This document shows, piece by piece, positions 10,948 to 22,071 of a stretch of 64,000 nucleotides of DNA. The stretch covers positions 8,948,197 to 9,012,196 of the forward strand of contig NC_092695.1 in assembly GCF_964275005.1 (NCBI RefSeq), in the 5' to 3' direction. The position numbers and the translations under genes are program-made. Position 1 is the stretch's first letter. Each line of letters starts with the position of its first letter. The notes below the pieces were generated by a model. That model did no database searches, was not told where the DNA came from, and saw nothing but the letters and a program-made list of their open reading frames with translations. The stretch is from Diadema setosum. Lineage: Eukaryota; Echinodermata; Echinoidea; Diadematoida; Diadematidae.

Positions 10948-13673
10948 TGTTTTTGTTTTTTTGTTTTTTTTTTTTGGGGGGGGGGGTTTGTTTGTTTTTT
11001 TAAACACAGTGACTGTCCAGAGCTCCTCCCGCTTTCGTTCCCCAGACAAGGAGTAAGTGTGAAAATGAATTGATCTCCTTGCCTTCCTATAGCCTTGCGA
11101 TTTGAACTGCCTTTTCTCTGTTTGTCACTCTCATTTGCATAAGTCATGTCATTTGTGTGTCTGTGTGTGTATGTGTCTGTAAGTAAGTGTGTGTGATGTG
11201 TGCTTAGGAAGGCATTTTTGAGAAATTTGATAGGAGAATGATCTGAATTATGTGTTCCACTTTATAGAGTACAAAATGTGATGTTATAACCATTCATCGC
11301 CATGGAAACTGGCTCTAAACAACCTCACCTGGCCACGAGTGTTTATGCGTGCACTTGGTTCCAACCCAAGCTGTAACAAAAGACTGTGACATCATCACTT
11401 TGGTACTCTATAAAGTAACAAAGGTTATTACCTCTGTTTTGTGATGGCCTGTTCATTTGTGAGCAAGTGGTTATAGGATGCATAGGCCTACTGGTGTCAA
11501 AGATAATCTGTTTAGAAGACTGTTGTAAACTTATTTTTAATACAGTTGATACCACAGGTGTCATGCGTTCTGCATGTATCCGCTTGAAGGAATGTTCAAA
11601 CATTTTTCCTACAATGCTTACCCTGTTACAAGTATTTGTAAGCTTTTCCTGAAACCCGGGAAAAACCATCTAAATAGGGGAAAAGAGAATTACATGTAGT
11701 TATGATACAGTGACTTCCAGATGAGCGTAGCTGCGACTGAATGTCTCTGAATTAGAGGTGAGAGAATTCATCTCCGTAAAGTGACAGATTTTGATGTGGA
11801 ATATGTAATTTGGGTGCAATTGAGCAGGCTGTTTTTTTTTTTTTTTTTTTTTTTGTATCATTTGTAGCTCTGTGCTAAGGATGGGAGGTGCTATGAAATC
11901 TCTTGTGGAGTGGGAGTATTTGGACTGTGGTTCAGAGATTCACAGTGAAAAAAAAAAATTAAGGAGAACACGTGTCTGTATTATCAGTAAATCTTTGTAC
12001 AATAAGATGCACATTTTATTAACTGTTGATATATGTAAAATATGTTGATTACATCTACAGGTTGGGCAGAAGAAATGTATTATGTGTAATCTGTAAATGA
12101 CAAAAAAAAAAGAAGCCTATATTATGTGTATTCAGAGTGTTTTCTGTGAATATGGTTATTTTTTTCCATGTTTAAGAATTCTGATAAAGGATCATTGGTC
12201 AGTTTTTGTGATTCAAAAATGATATAATTCTATTTGTTGAACATGATATGATTTCTTTAACAGGTCTTCCGACCACAATGCCATCTTGTCAAATCGTCCA
12301 TACACTTTAGTAGAAGCATGCTGATTTTGCGTGCGAGGAAAGTGTAATTATGTGCTCAAATGTATAGGTATGCAGAATATCACTACGTGTGCCTAATGAT
12401 GCTACATAGATTATAGTGGGGGAGGGGGTAGTGAGGGGTAGAATAACAAAATGCTCAGTGTAGCATGGGTGTGATACAGCTCTAATGCAAGAAGATGACT
12501 AGGAGAGGTGTGTGGAGTTCTTCTGAGGAAATAGATTTAGAGTTTGCATCAAAACTCATTTAGGCCAGCTGTTAGGGGTCTCATTGTGTCATTGTGAACA
12601 AATGTAGCATTCCCTGTGTTGAGCAAAGATTTCAAAGGTAGTTGCCAACTGTTGTGAAACACCATAGGTTTGTGTCTATGTGTTGTATCTACTATTTATG
12701 TGTTCTAGACAAAGGAAAGCCACAAGGAATATTCACTAGATTCAACCACCTACATTTAACCACACATCACTGCATGAAGCATGCTACACAATCTTCCCTT
12801 TCAGTTATTACTTTTGTATCAAATGACACATACAGTGGGCCAACCTTGTTGAAAATGCTCAGTTTGCATTCTTACTGAGTTGAACTCGTTTTCTCTTTAA
12901 TTTCCAGCGTTCCAAGAAAAAGCTTGAGAAATTGATTTGTGTATGCAAACATCGCAGTGAAATGAACAGTGTATTTATTTGTTGCAACTGAACTTCGCAG
13001 AAGACATGGATTTACCATGAACGCGTACTGTCGACATCCATGTGTTGATTCCATGTAGTATTATGTAAATGTGAGTATGTTCGTGCAGAAGTATTTTGCA
13101 ACTATACGCATTTGCATTGTAATGGAATCTTAAGTAGCCGGTAAAGTTATGGCTCTGAAATGTATGATATGTTTTGTTGCTGTATGTTGGGTCACGATCA
13201 TTGCACTGTAAAATTCTACCCATATTCCAGTACCGGTGAAGTTGACTTTTTTGAATGGCAAAGGGAAAGGGTACGTGGTTAGAGACCTATTTTCAATACC
13301 AGTTGTACAAAGTTCACCTGTAAATGACGAGTATGGTATGTCAGCATCAGCCACATGTTGTCACTGTTTTGCCTCGTTTTGCGTTCATTCTCCTGTGATT
13401 ATGTACATCGTAGACATTTCACTGTATTGTGTCGGCTAGACCTCTGTGCATACACTTTTTATACTTGTGCTAATACTCCACCGCCACTTCCACCACACGG
13501 CAAGTTGCTGATTCCAGCGAGGCAGTTTCTGTATGTATTCTAAGTTGCGGATGCTCCTCACAAATTATCTGAAAGATTCATTCTTCTTTCACTCGCATAG
13601 ATTCTGGACTGTCTGTATGATATCTTTCTCAAAGCTTCATAACCTCACTGTACACTTGAAGCCAGTGATAGCA
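10948..13673. other. No gene seen
   Basis: There is no coding exon that I can support. The stretch holds T- and G-runs at 10950-10990, GT-rich sequence at 11155-11195, and a poly-T run at 11831-11854. The short open frames lack family features. Confidence 0.45.
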
Positions 13674-13867
13674 TGATCCCGAGAACCTGTCAGCCCGGAG
13701 GAAAAAAAAGAAATCATGCCGAGACTGAGTGAGGACCATGGTCAAATGTTCACACACTTGTAATTCACACGTACGGTCACTCATATTTCTGAGGGAAAAT
13801 GGTCAGCTGAGAGCAATTGGTCTGGACTAGCTCTTATCTTCTCTAGGTCAGTAGGTTCTCGGGATCA
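13674..13867. mobile_element. Short MITE-like inverted-repeat element
   Basis: TGATCCCGAGAACCT at 13674-13688 is mirrored by AGGTTCTCGGGATCA at 13853-13867. A further CAG/CTGA match lies just inside. It spans about 194 bp with no coding capacity. The superfamily is not assigned. Confidence 0.6.
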
Positions 13868-16800
13868 CATCATTACTCGACTTGATGCTTACAGGGAGGT
13901 TTAGCAGCTGCTTTGGCGAGTAATGATATCATAAAATGAGTCCAGATTCCAGACTATTCCCTTCACCTACATTTCAGCTTGTGTTTAAAGCTTTTATCAC
14001 AAATCATAATCTAAGCTACCTTTGCATTCTCTGGTCGTTTCTGTGTAGAACAGGTCAAGTCAGTATTTGTGGTTGCCCATGATAAGCTTTTGTTCTCATG
14101 TCAGGCATAGATTTGAATGCATTACCAATACTTGCCTCATGCTAGATTGCTTTAACTCTTGGAAACATGCAAACTACGTACGGCACAGATATCTGTTAAT
14201 ACTTATGCTTATCCAGATGGAAATTAATGAATTTCTAGCCACAGATTTCGTTATGTGAGTGTTATGAAATGACTTGACCACTACTAGTTGAACGTTTTAA
14301 AGACTGTTGATCTACTGAATACTGGATTCATACCGGTACAAGGTGAGGTGAGAAATTTGAAGGTTCCAAATAATGTTGTTTTTGTTTTACCACAGAAATA
14401 AATAATCTAATGATTGGTGTAAGATTTATTGGAAAATAATGTGTGGTGCTAAAAAATAGAAGAAGTGATGTTAACTTATTTCTGAAAGCATGTTTAATTG
14501 AGGTATGACATTACCATTGCAAACACTACTTACAATTATCAACAGTGAAAAACGGGTCATACATATGTACATGTGCTCATATGGGTATTATAACCTATAC
14601 TACTTCCCATATTACATGAGTTTGTTGCATAAACTACGAAGGAGAGTTTGATAACAAGAAGAGGAAACAACTTGTCAAAAGTCTCAAAGATTACATTGGA
14701 ACTATTGCAAAGTTGTATCTTGCTATTTGTCACAAAAGCATTATGAACCTTGCATGTCAGTGATCAGTGCGGGAGGCATTCCGCCTCCAAGTTGACCATC
14801 TGTTCATGTCTATATCACAAGCGAAGAAAAACTGTTAAGTGGATGATTTTGATTCCCGGCTGAGGTTTATGTTTTACACTAGATGTCAGTGCACTGGGTA
14901 GAAAGATAACCGAGTTCAACCGCTCACTGATCAAGGTCCCTGAACTCTCACTAAAATTCAATTTTACATGTAATTTTAAGGTAGAACATGAGCAGTGAAT
15001 GTCTAGTGGAACTATGACTTTTTTCTGAAGGAGACAAGATGACGAACTGATGGGTCAAAGGTCATGGTCAAAGGTCACAGTTCTTTGGTAGCAGTATCAT
15101 ATCCCAGTCATACCTCAGATAGGAATGTCTACTGATGACATGCTATGGTTGGAAGAAAAGGAATCAACAGACAGTTTGTTAGATGAAATGAGAGTCATTG
15201 AAGGGTCAAATGTCAAGATCAAAGGTCATTGAGTTGAGCAGAGATTGTATTTTTTTTTTTCCAACCATAACTTCATAAGGAAAATCCAGTGGGCGTGGAA
15301 TTTTATTGGAAGGGTAGAATTAAATTTTTGAATACATCTTTGTGCAAAGGTATAAAAGGGTAGTTCGCAAGCTCTAAATGTAAATTCAGTATAGGGCATT
15401 ACTTGTGGCAGAATGTGATGCTTGCATGAAAAGAAGGGAGGTTTCCCAGTCAACGGCATACTTGCAGTCAGGTTGCACTAGATCACAGTATGTGTACAAA
15501 ACAGGTTCTTTGCAGTGAGATTGTGTGGATACAGTTATCAAGACAGCCAGCTCGAGAATTCCATTTAAACTAGATGATACAAGCTAGCCAGAAAATGAGT
15601 GGTGTATTAGGTGATTTTCCTACAAGTGGTCATATTTATGTGTCATTGATCTGATTTCTTTCAAATTTGAAGTGATCTGTTGCCTTTGTGTTAACTGCTG
15701 TCATTCAAGACAATGTTCTCTGTGAGGTGAATCATCCTCTAGGGGGGAAAAAAAAAAAGAGTTTTGCATTCTGCAGTGTGAGAAGCCTGCCATTGTCCTT
15801 TGCATCTTTTGGAGATTGTGAAACAAAGTTCTTAATCCAATTGGTCCAGGATCCAAAGCAGTGCCACATATTCTGTCTTGCATCCAGGAAGGTCTTCCAT
15901 TCTGGTATTTTTTTTTTCATAGCATATAGAGATCTTATTCAAATTAATGATTTTGACGTCAAGTTTTTTATTGCAACTGATTGACAAATGGCTCTACATG
16001 ACAGTTATCTTGACTATTTCTCTAAAACATTGATCAAGGACAATTTGTCAATCAGTTGTGGAGATCTTATATGCGCAAAGGATTTAAGAACTTGGACTTC
16101 TTCGTGTGTTTTGCAGAGCACCAATATAATAATAAATATATCTAGTCGCTATACTGACAGTAGATGCATAGGACAATGATAACTGTGGTGTATTGCTGCA
16201 TTGTCGCCAATGCTGCTGGAATGTGCTGAGTGCAGGCCATTTTGTGTCCGGAAACAGGTAATGGTGTAGTTCACATCCATAGAGATGACGTATGCAGTAA
16301 GCACTTCAAATATTCTAAAAAGCCAGCAGGATGAAGGGTAGATATGTGTAACTTTGGTATTGCCAGCAAGACTGACAATTGATTAAACACTGATATGGGT
16401 CTAGACGGCATGAGTCCAACTAAAGCATACGGTATTTCCCTTTGGAATTTTAGTTGAAATTGAAAGAATTTGCAAAATGATAAAAAGTTAGAAACAGCAA
16501 CGAAACAAGCAACATCACAACTACAGTCATCACAACATTTTTGCCCATGAGCTGCTGCACATTATCTTGAAAAGTAGTACGATATTGCCCAAGATTTCTT
16601 TTTTTTACTACTTCGTATACCATGTTTGTTGTTGTTGGGAGTTTTGTTTAAGCAGTGAGCCTAATTTTGTCCAAGATATTCCTTATTACATACCCACTGC
16701 CACCTCCATGCTCTGTGGGTGAGATTTCCTTGACTAGTCACACATTTCGGGGGGAAAGGGGGGGGGGGAGGCTCGTAATGCATTTGTACTGCTGCTTTTC

Positions 16801-17445
16801 TAGATACTGTAAGGATGAGAACTATTTTGATAATTGTTGTACTGAGTAAAGTGTGTTTTGTGTGTTTTCTAGCTATAGAGTACTGTGACTAGCTTTTTTG
16901 TACACCCCTTGTGTCCTGTTTGTTTGTTTGTGTTTTTGTTGACACACACACACACAAACAAAAGATAAAGTGAGAAATACCAGTCTCATGCAGCTAAATT
17001 TGATTAAAATCTATGCTTTAAAGAGAGTATATAAGCACAATCAAATTGTACATATTGCTTTGAAAATTTGTTCATATGAATAAAAACATGGTGAGATCCT
17101 CATTATCAGTGGTTTTTAAATGCAAGAATGTTGTCCGGGGTGTAACTGGGATGTGACCCATGTCGATTTGTTCATGTGATGTCCTTCAGCAGTTTGGATT
17201 CTCTCTACACAAGATGTTCTGAGTTGTACATGTATGTGGTACTGCAAAACCAGAAGCATTCGCGGCATGAAACTTTCCCAAAGTGGATACAGTATATCCT
17301 TGTTTATGGAGGCAAGGTTTGTGTGTGAGTTTGTAATGTGAGTGTTATGCATGAAAGAGAAGTTTATGCATTGTTCCCCTTTCTCCATATTTATTTCTCT
17401 GCAAATTTATTATATTTTGAAGCTATTGCAGAGCCATCATTAACC
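13868..17445. other. No gene seen; one AGGTCA-bearing dispersed repeat
   Basis: There is no supportable exon. At about 14766-15240 a repeat begins with GGGAGGCATTCCGCCTCC and ends with GGTCAAAGGTCA-type runs (15054-15080 and 15204-15230). It resembles the HINE-like elements in style, but I could not define its ends. Confidence 0.4.
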
Positions 17446-17451
17446 CTTTCT

Positions 17452-17825
17452 CAGAGACTCCAACCCCCAGCACCTCCTGATCTGGAGATTTTCCGGCCTG
17501 AAACCCCTAGCAAACGGGAGACTCCACACGAAGCGCACATGACGAGCGCGAGGAGCGAAGTTCCGTGCAGCCGGGGTCCAGGACCCCCGTAAGGCCCTGG
17601 AAGCTTGAGGGTTCTTGATGCTCTCTCTTGCTAGGCCCTGGAAGGTCGAGAGTTCTAGATGCTCTCTCTTGCTACCTCAGGCTTATTTTTCGGCATACGA
17701 TGACAGTAAGTGAGAGATCATTTCAAGCGGGAGACACAGAGCCAGGGTAGGAGAAATTAAATCTCAAGTGGGAGAACGGGACATTTTGCAAAAATGAGCT
17801 TTCAGCGGGAGGGTTGGAGTCTCTG
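17452..17825. mobile_element. hAT-like MITE
   Basis: Inverted ends CAGAGACTCCAACCC and GGGTTGGAGTCTCTG bound a 374-bp GC-richer insert. CTTTCT occurs directly on both sides (17446-17451 and 17826-17831) and is a likely target duplication. CAGAG..CTCTG ends are common in hAT-type elements. Internal repeats of CTCTCTCTTGCTA and GGCCCTGGAAG are present. No protein is encoded. Confidence 0.75.
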
Positions 17826-17940
17826 CTTTCTGTATCAATGAGTCTCATGTGCACAACTTTTTACACACATACCTATGACCAGGAAATTTGTGCAGCAAGC
17901 AGAGGGTGAAGAAGGGATTCATTTGTCGAGCTGAAGCCCC

Positions 17941-18180
17941 GGCCGAAGTGTCATCATATTTGATGTCTTTCTGCGTAAGCTTAAAGTGAACTGACTCTTT
18001 CATGGTCACGTTGGATTTTGTTTCTAGAATAAAGTCAAGCAAACAGGATGGTTAAAGTTTCGGCCGAAGTGTCATCATATTTGATGTCTTTCTGCATAAG
18101 CTTAAAGTGAACTGACTCTTTCTTGGTCATGTTGGATTTTGTTTCTAGAATAAAGTCAAGCAAACAGGATGGTTAAAGTT
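17941..18180. repeat. Two tandem copies of a 120-bp unit
   Basis: GGCCGAAGTGTCATCATATT at 17941 recurs at 18061-18062. The two 120-bp copies differ at only a few bases, such as CTGCGTAAGC against CTGCATAAGC, so the duplication is recent. Confidence 0.9.
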
Positions 18181-19545
18181 TCAAGAAAATTTGATGTAAT
18201 TAAAGAAAGTTATGGAATGTGTAAATTCCATGTTTCACAAAATAAATAATATTGGCCACTTTTACATATGCATAGTGTAAGGTAATGACATGATCACCTT
18301 ATCTAATTTTGCATATGTAACTGTGACATATCACTGGTCTATTTAAAAAAAAAAAAAAAAAAAAACTTTTAAAGGCCTAACATCCCATAGCTTTCTTTAT
18401 GTCAAATGTTCCTGAAATTTCTACTTGTCTGTTTTTTTCTTTTGTTTTGTTTTTTTAAATTTCCTTCTGTTTACTAAAGTCAAGTGTAACACAGAGTTGA
18501 ACTCCCATTTTGATATTAGCAAAGACTTTTCAAATCAAATATGTGATTTCACAGGGCATGGCAAGCAGCAAATGCATTATATGCTGCTCTTTTATGTGCA
18601 TGCATAACATTGACAGATTTTGGAGGGGGGGGGGGGGCAGACTGCAAGAGTGTTTCAAAATGTAGGCATTTTTAGTTTCAGTGTTTTTTGGGGGAGGGGA
18701 GGGAGAGGAAATCAATTGTTGGATTGACCTGAAAGTTCAGGCAAAGATGGTGAAATCTGCAGCCACTTGTTTGTTGATTAATGCCTTCACCGTTAAGTAC
18801 CTTCAGTTGAAATATCCACTGCAGTGTGCTTTGTGTAAGGCAACCACATGCCACTCCCTAGCTCCCAATCTACTACCTGCCTGGAGACCCACTGAGTTTT
18901 CCTATTCCAGAGCCAGCGTGTGACTTCAGTTTTGGCCACCAGCTCTAATCTTCAGAGGATTTTGCTTCAGACCTAAGTAATTTTACGTCAGAGTGAATAC
19001 CAAAGTAACAAAATGAAATGCACGCACACACACACCAAAAAAAAAAAAAAAGAGCATGAACTTTGCACATAAAAACTGACATTAAACTGACTGATCTACT
19101 AATATGACTGTCAATTACCGATTGCCGGAAGAAAAGCCAAGTGCCTAAACCAGATCTTGCTTGCCTGAGACTTAAAGGCTCTGTGACATGCACCTTGGTG
19201 CCCTTTTCTGGTACCTGTAGTCACAGGTATTTAGTAATCATTTCTTGGCCACCTGGTCACTGAACTCACCAGTTCACTGACTAAAGCAGTAATCCCGACT
19301 CTGGAAATAAGTGCTGTTGCAAATTCAAAATGGCTGCCAACCTGTCCATTAATTTCGCTGCTTGGCCCACAGTCATCACTTTTACTCTTTTTCCTTCAGT
19401 GGCTGCTTCAGACAACATTGAGTGCACCTGTATGTATGTATGTTTGTTTGTTTGTTGTGGTGCATGTGAAGAGTACTTCCAAAGCAGACTCTTAATGTGA
19501 TGACAGGAATACCTTAACTGTGGGGTGTTGTGATCACAAAGAATG
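18181..19545. other. No gene seen
   Basis: AT-rich sequence with A-runs (18345-18364, 19037-19052) and G-runs (18623-18637). I find no exon or clear repeat border. Confidence 0.4.
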
Positions 19546-19835
19546 TAAGTCGATCTTAGAAGTCAATCAAGATTGACTTAAAATTTTGGTATGCCACTGG
19601 ATTCGCTGTGGGGTTTATTTTGTTCAGTTTTATTTAATGTTTTCAGAATCCACTTGAAAGGGTTATCAAAATTTACAGATGAATTCTAATTGTCACTTTT
19701 ACCACTTTGATATTTCATTTTGCTGCATGAAAAAGTCTCCAAACTTTTCATCTATATTCAGAAATTAGAATACTATTGAAGACACACACAGCATGCCAAG
19801 ATTTTAGGTTTGTCTTAACTTTTAAGATCGACTTA
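19546..19835. mobile_element. MITE-like element with ~45-bp imperfect inverted ends
   Basis: TAAGTCGATCTTA at 19546-19558 pairs with TAAGATCGACTTA at 19823-19835. The similarity continues inward to TTAAAATTTTGG on the left and CCAAGATTTTAGG on the right. It is about 290 bp, with no coding capacity and no assigned superfamily. Confidence 0.65.
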
Positions 19836-21850
19836 GAGCCCTTTTGAAACATCCCCCTTGCTTGCATTGGTCGTCCTTTTTCTTCTTATTTTTTTTTCTC
19901 TTTGTCTCTATCGCACAGATGAATGAATGCCAATTATGGCCATCCACATTCTTTCTGTACTTCAAACGAATGTTTTGCACAGGAACATGCAATTTTGTTT
20001 TAATATGTCAAGACTATATTAGGAAGATAGTGAAACTGATATAGCATTTCACAGCAAATTAACCAGGGTTATGTTCATGTATAGATTGTAATCTGGATGC
20101 AAGTTCAACAGCACACAAATGGGTTGAGTAACAGATAATTGACGAGTGTCCTATTACTGTACAATTGTACACAGTTTAACTGTATAATTCCCGTAATGAT
20201 ATTTTGTTGCATTGGGTAAATATCTCAATGAAGGGGGAAAAAAGATGAAGGAGCTGAAACATTTTCACTTTTACCTAATGTAGTCTAATTTCATACAGAA
20301 AATCTACAGCACAACATGTTCCTTTATTGTACATGCCCTAAGTGAACTACTGGTTTTAGAGTACTGTTGTGTAAAATATTTTTTTGAAGAAAAACAATTG
20401 ATGACAATGAAACATGATATGTGTATGTGATCACCATTGTAAATAAAGAATGAAAACCAATTCACTTTTGTCTGTCTGGATGTTCTTTATGAGTCAAAAG
20501 CAACTGTAAAGCAGGACTGTTTTGCTTTGAAAATCCGTCATACATAATCTTGATAATATGCAAATGGCAATTTTAAATTTTGACATATTTAAAGTTGTAA
20601 AAACATATACAGAAAAGCACAATTAGGGGAAGCAAGAAAATTATAGGTCAGTATTGATTTTAAAAGAAAATGAAAAAAAAAAAACATTTGCAAAGGATAA
20701 AAGAAAGATTGCAAATACCTTTCTGTAAAATTCAGTTTTGTTTGTTTGTTATTGTAGATAGTGTTATTAAGTGTAGTGAACTCGTTAGACCTGAAATGGA
20801 GATGATGCTTTGAAGATGAAATGACAGCAGCACATCATTTACCTTAACATGTTGATATTTCCTCACCAAGATTGATATATCTTTGGGGAAAAAAAAAAAG
20901 AGAAGTACCGGTAGCCAAATTACATGCATTCATGTCCACAAATTCAAAAGGTATTGTGACAATTGATTCAGTGCAACAACAAACAAAAAAATACACACCG
21001 TAAATAAATAAAAAATGCTGTCTTATTAATTCGTAGATTGCAGGAGACATTCCTGGTTTCTATAAACAGGAAAATAGTGTACTTGTATCTGTTTTTCTTG
21101 ACAAAATAAAAGTACAATATCACACTGCATTAAAGTTGGCATTTAGAGTGGAGACAGTCTATGTACAGGAAACTTTAGATAGTTGCATTATATTCAACAT
21201 TAAAACTAATTACTGGTACATGTAGCAAGTTATGGATTCCACATCCACATGTTTTTGTTTTCATGAAACCGATATCAAAACCAAGGGCATATATACTAAT
21301 TACTGCATGAGCTATGATATGATGTCATGGCTTCACAAGTCCCACACAGATCCTCAAGAAATTTGCTGTTTTGGCAGAGAATCGAAATGAAAAAAACTTA
21401 CATCCCTACTGTATGTCACGTCAGTTTCCTTTGTTAAGTGTTGTAGCAATGTGCTTTACGGAGCAGACAAATTACATGTATTACAAAACCAGTGTAAGAC
21501 GGATGGATCGTTCCAATGACAATGGGTCATGACAAGGAAAACTACTCTCCCAATTTTCCACTGGCAACCAAGAAGAAGGAGACGAAGGAAAAAAAAAAGG
21601 CGGGGGCCCGGGAGGGGGTTTGAACCTAAACCCACCCCAGCCCAAGAAAACAGACAAAAAAACCAAAAAAAAAAAAAAAGTAGGAGTCCAAGGACCAAGG
21701 TGCGTGGGGGGGGGGGGGGGGGTAGTACAGGTACAAACGAGTGTTACGAGACAAAGGTCCCTGTCAAAGATTATAGCGGCAGAAAGTGAGCAGAACGCTT
21801 CTTCATCAAACAAGAATATAATTGTACTATTAACTACTAGTAACACTCGA
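19836..21850. other. No gene seen
   Basis: No exon is supported. The stretch contains A-, G- and purine-rich runs at 21581-21722. The long minus-strand frame crossing this region is compositional, and its only informative-looking part overlaps the antisense of URAH exon 1. Confidence 0.4.
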
Positions 21851-21854
21851 CCAA

Positions 21855-21978
21855 CATAGGGGTAGGGGCCATAAAGGGGCGAGGGCCGGTCGCCTCGCCG
21901 CCGGGGCCGAGGCGGCCGCGCCGCGCCGCGCTGGAGATATGCACATGAAGCGTTCGTAGTGACACTGCTACTAGCGTT
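21855..21978 (+). promoter_or_regulatory. GC-rich promoter / 5' UTR of URAH
   Basis: An isolated CpG-rich block, about 21875-21935 (CGCCTCGCCGCCGGGGCC and similar), stands out from AT-rich surroundings and lies directly upstream of the URAH start codon. No TATA box is evident. I infer a CpG-type promoter and short 5' UTR; the start site is not mapped. Confidence 0.6.
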
Positions 21979-22071
21979 ATGGATGCCGCTGCTGCTCGTA
22001 TCAAATCCCTCACGTCTCATCTTGTGTCGAATTTTTCTGCGGAGGAAGAAAACATCCAAAGCAAACCGGAG
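21979..22071 (+). CDS. URAH: URAH exon 1 (PTS2-bearing N-terminus)
   Basis: The exon has 31 codons starting at ATG 21979 and ends with GAG before the donor GTAACC (phase 0). It carries the RIKSLTSHL peroxisome-targeting motif. It was chosen because it is short and open, follows a CpG block and is in phase with exon 2. Confidence 0.8.
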
